A stretch of 64,000 nt of DNA, from NCBI GenBank assembly GCA_015143295.1, contig CM026557.1, positions 35,225,965 through 35,289,964 of the forward strand. Reading direction: 5' to 3'. Below the pieces are notes generated by a model that worked only from the letters and a program-made list of their open reading frames with translations, was not told where the DNA came from and did no database searches. Below, one piece after another: positions 56,052 to 64,000 of the stretch. The DNA comes from Tetracentron sinense. Taxonomy: Eukaryota > Streptophyta > Magnoliopsida > Trochodendrales > Trochodendraceae. Position numbers and translations under genes: made by a program. How positions within the stretch are numbered: position 1 is the first letter of the stretch; the number at the start of each line of letters is the position of its first letter.

Positions 56052-58894
56052 AATAGAGCCCTAGATTTCACGTGCACTGTTCAAGTGAAAAGCGTTAGTG
56101 TACAGGGCATGCAAAGGCCTAAGGCCTACCATGTGTTCGTGATATTAGGGAAAGTGAAGTGAGAATTTTATATATGTATGTTGAGTCTCAAAACAAGAGT
56201 ATAATAATACTCAAGTATCTAGGGTATATAATACGCTAAGTGCGAATGTAGAACCCCAGGAACCCATTTCACAGTGCTGTGAATAGTGTCATGGGCACAA
56301 GTATTGTAAAGGTCGAAGGTCATTTATGTAATTATGTAACTTGGTTTATGAGGCATGATAAGAATAGTTTAAATTAGTTTAAGTGTTGTTGTTGGGTGTT
56401 TGGGATGAAGAAACAAGAATATAACATACTCTAAGCGTCGTGAAAAAGGGATGTCTTTACATTTCGTCAGCTTGTGGGAGCTCTAGTTTTGTCGTCGCTT
56501 ACCGGAATTGAGTGATTCTTGAATTTTTGAAAAGATATTGAAGCCCTCTTCGAGGTTCCTGCTTTACACTTTTTCAGATTTTGATCATAAGTTATGTCAA
56601 ATGTGAGGTTTTCGAAAGGTGGTCTACTGTCGATTCAGCAGTTGAAAGACGAGTCCAACACAAGTTGAATCGTCAAAATCCGATAAGCGAGTCAAAATTT
56701 ATGGTCAAAATACCGAAGCAGGAAAAACAAGAACCAGGGTGACCAACCCAGTCGACCGAACTTCTAACCGGTCAGCTGGGTTTTTGGTCTGTAGCCGACT
56801 CCCAGTGATATTTTAAGGGTGGTTTGGGGTTTTGGCAACCCCCAAACCCTTATATAAACCCAAGAATTCGTGGGTAAGGGTTCCAAAACCCTAGAGAGAT
56901 TTTGAGAGGGGTTTTTAGAGAGGAAGAAGAAGAGAAGGTTGGGTTTTTCTTGGGTTGTTCTTAGCTTGAGTGTTGGCTTGAGTTGTGAACCAAAGAGAAG
57001 ATCGTTTCTATTTCAAGGTGTCTTCCTCGGTGCATTCTCAAGCGAATTAGATCAAGGGATTGATCTAGGAAAGGTATAACATTCTACTAGCTTCTCATGT
57101 TATGATTCATTATTGATTAATTATGATATCATGTATAGTTTATATGAAAAGTATGTTACTAAGATAAAAAGGAAGTATATTCAACCCTTAGCTATCTTTG
57201 TTGAAATTCATCTATGACAAATAAAGTGAAAAGTAAGTATTCAATGGAATGATCTGTTTTGACGAAAAGTGTGAAAGAATAAGATGGAAATTTTGGTTTT
57301 CATGAAAGTAGTAAATACTACCCTTAACTAACCTTGTTGAAATTCAATTATGAAAAGTAAAGTTAAACCATATGTTTTGAATAAAAGTGAGGTTTTTCAA
57401 CAAGGCAAAACATGAAGTTATGGATTTTGATGGAATTGGGATTTTAAACCAAAATATAAGTATGTTATTGGAATGATAGAATGAAAAGAATGATGTATGA
57501 TGAACTTAGGGGAATTACCCTATATATGTGCCTATGTGAATGTTCTGAAAGAAAATAGAAAACCATGTGCTATGCAATATGTGTATTGTTTTGAAAGAAA
57601 AGAAAAGCATGTGTTATGTATTATGAACTCAAGTGACATGTGTTATAGTTTTGAAAGAAAATACAAAAGCATGTGTTATATGTATGTGTCATGTGTTATA
57701 TGAATAGAAGAGTATGTGAATTGTGATATGTGTTTCCACTGTTTACCATGTGCAACACAAGTGCCTATGTACACGACATGTGCAAAAACATGTGAAATGA
57801 AAAGGAATGCTCGGATGCTAGTATGCGACGGACTGTGATACGGCAGCTAGGCATACCCCAATTCCAATTTTGTATGTTCTGTTATGAAAAGGAATGCTCG
57901 GATGCTAGTATGCGACGGACTATGATACAGCAACTAGGCATACCCCAATTCCAATTTTGTTATGTTTTGAAAAGGAATGCTCGGATGCTAGTAGCGATGG
58001 ACTATGATACAGTAGCTAGACATACCCCAATTCCTTTTCTGAACAGTTCTGTTCTGAAATTGAAATGTCATTTTCTGTTCTGAAAGTGAGGTAATTGTAA
58101 AGAGTAAAGGATGTGAAATAGGGTAATTGTAAAGATATGATGAATGTGTGAAATATGTGTTTTGAAAAGTGAAGGATAGGATGAAAATGATGAAAGTATG
58201 GTTTTAAAGGAAAAGTTCGAAAAACATGTGAATTGAAAGTATTTACGAATGCTATTGAAATGTGTCGATCGAAGTAGGATTTTGAAAAAATATGCACATG
58301 TTGGTTTTAAAAAGGACTCTGGTTTCCGCTCTCTGATTTAAAGTGAGTTTTATTCCGCCTAGTTCCATATTGAACTGCCTTATTCTATTAATATGCAAGC
58401 ATGTCATGATAGATATTCCTAACATGGTTAGCTAGTAGTTTGTAGACGCTGAGCATTCCATGCTCAGTCGTACATTATATGTCGGCATGTGTATTTGGCA
58501 TTTGCAACCCAGAGCTATGGGTTGAAGAAGAGTAAGTGGAAGAGGATCCTGTTTGGGGTAATCTTGTGAAGAGAGGGTCTTGACAGGCGACCCTATTATT
58601 ACTGTTTTGGGTGATGTGAGGGAGAGACATGTATTTTGGGTTTTCTTTTGGGATTTTGTATCGGGTTGAGTTAGTAACTCAAGCAATGGATTTGATGTAC
58701 ATATTAATTGACTCTTGTAATTGGAATACAGTTAAGTTATTAAGAAATTTTCAGGTTCACCTGAACCTTTTAGCATGCCTTGTATGTTCTTGCAAGATGG
58801 TATGTACGCCTTATGTGTCATGACAAGGTGGTATGACATGGCGGTCACGAGCCAAAAGTCTCCTAACTCCTAGGGGGGATTTTGGGGTGCGACA
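56052..58894 (+). mobile_element. 2.8 kb gypsy-type LTR insertion with duplicated 5' end
   Basis: CTAGC target repeats lie at 56047-56051 and 58895-58899; removing the insert restores LINE text PVLSARDS. The right end is GGGGTGCGACA. An LTR start TGTAGAACCCC lies at 56247, giving a 2648 bp LTR to 58894. The 195 bp before it (aatagagccctag... 56052-56246) is a diverged copy of the LTR start (TAGA.CCC.AG, ATTTCAC, AAAGG.C.AAGG.C). No coding. Probably a solo LTR of a Tekay/Del-like gypsy that underwent a tandem 5' duplication. Confidence 0.75.
57799..58045. repeat. Three tandem copies of an 83-87 bp unit inside the LTR
   Basis: Units start at 57799, 57886 and 57969 with gaaaaggaatgctcggatgc and contain ggcataccccaattcc. 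The third is truncated. Close identity suggests recent expansion. Confidence 0.93.
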
Positions 58895-58899
58895 CTAGC

Positions 58900-59165
58900 A
58901 GACAAGACAGGACGAACCGATTCCATCCTAGACATGAACCTAACAAAATCACTCACTTCCCAATCATTTAAGAGATGCTTGAACCGAGGTACCCAAACTA
59001 GCGAGGCGGTGCTCCTATCGAACATAGAAGCCACTGACACTTGATGGTCTAGATATATCAAATAAAAAGAACATAAATCATGTTTCAAGGTATTAGAGCC
59101 ACACCAGAGGTCAGAGCAAAAATTGACTTCCTCCCCCTCAGAGTACCTTTCTACAAACCTTCTCC
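58900..59165 (-). pseudogene. LINE-B ORF2, region before the zinc finger
   Basis: Minus strand: VASMFDRSTASLVWVPRFKH, then LLNDWEVSDFVRFMSRMESV and RPVLSA; upstream FCSDLWCGSNTLKHDL. It aligns with VVWCPRLRRDFNDWELEDLV of the full LINE. Right end diffuse near 59165. Confidence 0.85.
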
Positions 59166-59229
59166 AAACGAGGCCCTAGGCTATCTAGGCTCCCAACGAT
59201 CCCTTTGGCCATGGTAGGCCACAATGACC

Positions 59230-59960
59230 ATGTGGGCACGGGAATTCACCGCATTTCCTCCCCCTCGGCACTAAGTGTTGGAGTCAGGCCCGAGAGCAAA
59301 GGAACGACGCTAAATTCGCTCAAAAGGGATAGAAAGAGTCGCCACCTACTTTTTTAAGCAAGGAAGTAGGGTCCCAAAAGAATCGTGATAAGGGGGCCTA
59401 CAGTCCAAAAGGATTCTAGGAAAAAGATTCTTTTAAGTCCCGGGGAAGGAATTAGGCACCCCGGGACCCCCATCCTTGGATGGTTACCTACTCCATAGGT
59501 TTAAGCATACAACCCATAAATCTATTAGAATTTCTTAACTAATTTTGAAAATGCTAATAGGGGGAAAACAAGGTCTTTTAGACTAGTGGGGTCGCACCCT
59601 TGCTCGGGTTGCCTACTTATCCGGTTAGGAGGAATCAGACCAATAGTAGTTCGAGGGTTGTGAGCGGGATGATACGTACTATAGTACGGCTTGATTGAGG
59701 TAAATGGATTTATTGCATGCATTTCATTTTATTCATTTTTTTGGTATTTTTTAGTTTTTACTTATGCTCATTGGAGCATGGAAAGGTGGAATGCACCTTT
59801 TATTACAAGTTGTTACTCTCCACCCAAAACGCCTTGGGAAATACTTCAACTCTATTTCTCGGATGAAAATGTAAATTGACCAATAATTCAAGAAATAATG
59901 CGGATTTTGGCAAAAATTTTATGAAATATTATAAAATATTTTTCAACAAAGTAGCAAGGT
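59230..59960. repeat. Tat/Ogre-like gypsy LTR fragment
   Basis: Contains agagtcgccacctacttttt, ttaggcaccccggga, and gggttgcctacttatccggt followed by ggaatcagacc, phrases typical of plant Tat/Ogre LTRs. Borders and strand not determined. Confidence 0.55.
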
Positions 59961-59984
59961 TGTATTCAAGCCAAGCTCGAGCTC

Positions 59985-60115
59985 GGCTTGAAGATGTTCA
60001 AACTCGGATTGGCTCAAGCTCTAATGACCAGGCTCAAAGCTAGGCTCAAACAAGTTTTATCAAGCTTGAGCTCAACTCAAACTAATTCGAGCTCGAGCCA
60101 AGCTCGGCCTACATA
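59985..60115. repeat. GAGCTCGAGC-rich palindromic segment
   Basis: Repeated gctcgagc/gcttgagc motifs; ccaagctcgagctcggcttg is nearly self-complementary. Likely a decayed MITE arm; no target duplication seen. Confidence 0.45.
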
Positions 60116-60189
60116 TTTTTAATGCTTTTATTCCCCACAAAGGGGGAAAGAGCTTGAGGTGTTTAACTTCTAACATTTGAATGGCCAAA

Positions 60190-61093
60190 ATGTCGAAGTC
60201 TTGAGGTTAAAACCATGGAGACAGGTTGTTTGGAAAGCCAGGACTAATGGCATTTTCTCTCAGTTCGGCATGGCAGGGGTTAGGATCCACTATCCCAAAG
60301 TAAGGTGGCACCACTTGGTTTGGTTCAATGGTAACATTATGAAACATGCCTTGATTACTTGGATGGCCTGCAGAGAAGCCTTCTCGACCAAGGAAAAACT
60401 GGTGCAAAAGAGGCATTATCAGGTAGACGACTTGTGTCCTCTGTAATGAGGCTGATGAAAACCATGACCATATCCTTGTTGATTGCTCATTCACAAAAGA
60501 AGTATGGAAATTATCGAGTGCTTTATGCGTGTTCATCCTCACAGATTGAACTGCTCGTCCTAGCTTCAATGTTGTTCTCGAGACTCTGCAAGAAGCAAGG
60601 ATATGCCTTGGTGATCCATAAGATTGCATTTTGCTCCTTTGTGTACCATATGAACGCAACAGAAGGTGCTTTCATGCAAAGGATCTCCAACCAGATCAAG
60701 TAGCCAGACGTATAGTTTATGATGAGAAGCTCAGATTCTAGTCCAAGCATGACAAGCTTATTGATAATGATGTTAACAGAGATATTTGTATTTCATTGGA
60801 ATGTGGACATTCAGTGGCATTGTAGCAAGGAGCTCGGATCTGTTGGATCTGTTGGAGACTGCCTGACAAAGGGGTCATATGCGCTAACACTGATGGTTCC
60901 TTACATAATAACCATGGTGGGTACGGATGTATTCTGAGAGATGATCAAGGCATGGCCATATTTGCTCAAGGGGGATCAGTTATTAGCATGGAGCTTATGG
61001 CTAATTTGAGAGCCCTTCAGGTAATGAAGCACATGGGATTCGCAGGAAAAGAGTTGTCAGACCATAGTTTCGTGCTTTGGTCCTAGCTGAGAT
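60190..61093 (+). pseudogene. LINE-C ORF2 C-terminus: zinc finger and RNase H
   Basis: VRWHHLVWFNGNIMKHALIT and WMACREAFSTKEKLVQKR lead to the zf-RVT finger CPLCNEADENHDHILVDCSF (60440-60500). After a degenerate linker, the RVT_3 RNase H begins CANTDGSLHNNHGGYGCIL at about 60885, with D of TDGS kept and ISMELMANLRALQ supplying the second acidic residue. It stops at FRALVLAEI, where a hAT element inserts, and resumes at 61603. Confidence 0.82.
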
Positions 61094-61594
61094 CATAGTG
61101 ACAATCCGATTTTTCAAAAAGTGCCAAATAATACGCGTCTTTTTTGTCAAACGATTAATTTTTGAACTATTCACGACAAGTAATGACTTTTTCAAAAAGT
61201 CACGAATTTCACGAATTAAACACGAATTATTCATGACTTTTTGAAAAAGTCTCAAATAAGTATCTAATATATGAAATATAGTTGTTTATAATTTAATAGT
61301 TAGTAATCTTATTTAATGTTTTTTCATATCATGCTCGATATTTTACCGACTTATTTTTGGATATTCTAAATTTTGCCAAAAAATATTTGAAATCTTTCCT
61401 TGACAAATAATTTTTGCACTCCTAATTGGTAACTATGGTTGGTATCATGTTACTTTCTCTTCATAATTATTAATTCTTTTTTTTTATTGTTTCCATCTTT
61501 TCCTTAAGTTTTCCCGACATTGGCGAATTTTGGCAATTTTTTCCCGAACTAGACCCCCACCGAATTATTCCTGAACCCTGACTTTATTACTATG
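61094..61594. mobile_element. hAT-like element with CATAGTRAC ends (501 bp)
   Basis: Left CATAGTGACAATCC, right reversed CATAGTAATAAAGTC. Flanks GCTGAGAT (61086-61093) and GCTAAGAT (61595-61602) are an 8 bp duplication with one mismatch. They code AEI/AKI in the RNase H it splits. The interior is rich in gactttttcaaaaagtc palindromes. Same family as 11956-13132. Confidence 0.8.
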
Positions 61595-61861
61595 GCTAAG
61601 ATTGATAGCTTAGCCAGTGTTGAAATCTGTCATACCCCGCGTGAAGCCAATAGAGCTGTGCAGATTTCCTCTTTAAGCTATGCCTTGCTATTGGGGAGTT
61701 GTCTTTTGTTCTATGACTTTTGTCCCAATTTCCTATTTTGTTGCAGAATATAGTACTAGATGATACAAGGGGGTGTACATATCATAGGGTGTAGGTACCA
61801 TTTTATTTTACATACTTGGGGGGGTCTGCCTAAACCCAAGCTTTCCTTTTCCAAAAAATAA
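61595..61861 (+). pseudogene. LINE-C RNase H end and 3' tail
   Basis: AKIDSLASVEICHTPREANR then AVQI is the conserved end of RVT_3 (HTPREANRAAD). The 3' UTR ends in ccaaaaaataaaac near 61855. Confidence 0.8.
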
Positions 61862-61943
61862 AACTTTTAGATGGCCCCCACAAACTTGCGGACAATGCTC
61901 CTCTTTTGTGTCAACGGTGGAGATCATTTTAAACTACAGCCAG

Positions 61944-62112
61944 ATCACAATTGGCAGAAGATATATCACTGGATCTATCTACTCCTAAAACAACCTTTTT
62001 CCACCGTAATGAGATATTCCCTAGAAGTTTCATACCTCTAACAATATATCCATCCACTGCAACTTATCACAATTGGCAGAAAATAGATCACTGGATCCAC
62101 CTACTCCTATTT
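61944..62112. repeat. Direct repeat pair, offset 122 bp
   Basis: atcacaattggcagaagata (61944) and atcacaattggcagaaaata (62066), each followed by tcactggat..a.ctactcct. Confidence 0.85.
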
Positions 62113-62229
62113 ATGAGCATGTTATACCCAAACATCTCTCTCCACCTCGCTCAGGAGTCAGGACATAATCTTGAGGAATGTTACAATGTCATTCTAACAC
62201 AACTAGTCTGCTTGTATAAACAGTGAAGA

Positions 62230-63620
62230 ACCGGTTATGTTAGAAGATCGATTATCATTTTAGAAGAAAAAATAAACACTAAAATTTTCAAACAAATGGA
62301 ATTAAAAAGAAGAAACTTTTATAGAAATAGTGCAACATTTCTCTGTGACCAACGACTCTCTTAGGCCAGCCAATAATGACGTCACTTTCCTCCTTACGAA
62401 AACCCAAGAGATCCCAAATAGGGAAAAGAAGAAACTCCATACTCCCCAAGCCAAAGGACAATAGCTTACTATTGATGGTCAATGGAATCAATAATGTAAG
62501 CAACTGTAGTCAACTGTCCACCACCATAGACTTATATAGTGGCCCACCAGTCCATATGCAAGCTGCTAAACTATTAAGAAAAAGGATACGACAATTGATC
62601 TAGCCTAAATTCCTAGAAAAATTCATCAATTATGGATGTCACAAGCACATCAACAATTTGTGAAAACTAAAAAAAAATTATTGCGATAACATTGAATAGA
62701 AAATTATAACCTAGAAATATAAAAGGGACTAAGATACTTCTCTGAATGACAGAATCCTGCCCTCTTTTGTTAGCATAAGTAAATGAAACTTTTATTTGAG
62801 ATACGAAAAATGAAAATAATTAGGGATAAGAGTTCCCCGTGTAAATCTTGTCGCTATTTACAAATTCTTTGGCCAAAAAAATGTTCATATATCTTCCTCA
62901 AAAATAGGTGCGTGATAATGTAGGAGATCCCAAGCAAATTGAAACACTTTTCATCTCAGTGACTGATTCAGCTGCCTGACATGCATGGGCGAAATAAACC
63001 TGACTATTCTCCTTTTGAACCACAAACTAGAATCAAGGGCATGAAATAACTTAGTAAGTCTCATCATAACTTAGGTCTCATCATAACTTAGGTTTCGGCC
63101 CCTTGGGAGGGAAGACCATAAATCATTAACATGGAAAGGAGTTGAAGATGTCCACACATACGCAGGTCTACTAATCTTCTGCTATTCTTTTGATCCTTCA
63201 CCCTAAATGAAACCAAATGTATTAGATTCACAAGACCTCTACTCTAGATGGTGGCAATATGACAGTTTTAAGCTATATTAAGTTATTAACTACATGGTTC
63301 AACATAGATGTCGAACCCATGACAAGCACTTTACCTTTAAGAGTACATGTCTTGTAAATGAGATGCTCAGACCGTTGCCCTGCCATACAGGGTAACAAAG
63401 GGTTCATGCTTGATCTCTAGAAATCCAATCAACTCATGGCCACCAAACCCTCCTAGAATGATAAGAAATCCCTGCTCCCTCAGTATCCTGTATGTTGCAT
63501 CTCAGTGAGGTCAATTCATTTTCATTCCCGAGGAGTACTCTTTCCAAAGAAATTCAACTATTAGTCCCCTGTCTACCACGACCCAACCAATATTCAAGAG
63601 GTAGTGGATTACCATAACCA
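62230..63620. other. Non-coding, unassigned
   Basis: A minus-strand stretch at 62503-62288 reads IWDLLGFRKEESDVIIGWPK without stops but matches nothing I know. Not called as a gene. Confidence 0.4.
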
Positions 63621-63626
63621 GGTTTC

Positions 63627-63838
63627 TCAAAAGCTACACGCAAATGTTCCCACCTTCTAGAACGACTGAACGAGAGTCCAAGAAACTACTCACCCCCGTA
63701 CATTTGCGACAGTTTCAATTTTATTGTTGAAACTTGATTGAACATGAATAACTCAATAAATTAAAAGCTACCCACAAACGTTCCTAGTTCCCACCTTCGA
63801 GAATGAGTCCAGAAATTACTCGCCCCCATGCACCTACA
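63627..63838. repeat. Imperfect direct repeat, about 130 bp apart
   Basis: aaagctac.c.caaa.gttcc, cccaccttc.agaa and agaaa.tactc.ccccc occur in both copies (63629 and 63759). Confidence 0.8.
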
Positions 63839-63843
63839 CCAAT

Positions 63844-63844
<1 letters not shown>

Positions 63845-63879
<35 letters not shown>

Positions 63880-64000
63880 TATGGAAACGGAAGGTGTCCC
63901 AAACCCTTCGAGGCAAGGACTAGTCACTTCGGGTCATTGGGTATCAGCATCGACCCACTAAGAGTTTTCCCTAGGAACCATAGTTAAAATATTGATATGT
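63845..64000 (-). mobile_element. SINE with (AT)n tail, running off the window
   Basis: 63890-63960 (ggtgtcccaaacccttcgag, aggactagtcac) matches the 3' body of the SINE at 1650 (tgtcctaaaccctttgggtc, aggactaatcctc). An (AT)n tract at 63845-63882 sits where the tail should be. The 5' head lies outside the window. Confidence 0.6.

Noticed and set aside
62288-62503. Minus-strand frame with IWDLLGFRKEESDVIIGWPK
   Set aside because: Protein-like but unsupported by homology or splice context; left as unassigned.

Overview
This is flowering-plant nuclear DNA: AT-rich, spliceosomal introns, and dense layers of plant-type LINEs, Ty1/copia and Ty3/gypsy LTR elements, Helitrons, hAT/Mutator MITEs and tRNA-derived SINEs. 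The species cannot be fixed from the sequence.

The only convincing host gene is on the minus strand: tubulin-folding cofactor B (TFCB/TBCB). Seven coding exons were found by homology and splice signals: 41447-41293, 38359-38241, 37382-37321, 37053-37012, 19469-19336, 14125-14056 and 9070-9023. They join into one uninterrupted frame of 209 codons plus stop: the end of the ubiquitin-like domain, a linker, the CAP-Gly domain and the acidic DEI tail. The first coding exon (about 34 residues) was not found and probably lies beyond position 64000, so intron 1 would exceed 22.5 kb. One intron uses a GC donor.

Layout. 1-9022: downstream flank with a hAT MITE, two Helitrons, three SINEs and tandem repeats. 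9071-19335 (last two introns): LINE fragments, a CATAG-ended hAT-like element, a small MITE and local tandem duplications. 19470-37011 (17.5 kb intron): a nest in which a sense LINE is split by an unclassified 1.07 kb element and by a 9.8 kb copia retrotransposon. The copia itself carries a second copy of the unclassified element, a LTR-like insertion and a 2.5 kb insertion holding a MITE. 37054-41292: three shorter introns. 41448-64000 (presumed intron 1): a gypsy 5' LTR split by a LINE and by a Helitron; the Helitron is split by a nearly complete LINE and carries copied exons of the gamma subunit of coatomer. Downstream are a gypsy gag remnant with a Mutator-type MITE, a LINE split by a 2.8 kb LTR insertion, a Tat/Ogre-like LTR fragment, a LINE with RNase H split by a hAT element, and a terminal SINE.

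The transposon reading frames are all broken. Insertions have been tolerated in the introns while the TFCB exons and frame stay intact. The most unusual items are the Helitron with captured gamma-COP exons, the unclassified element whose two copies share a right end but not a left end, and the LTR with a duplicated 5' end.
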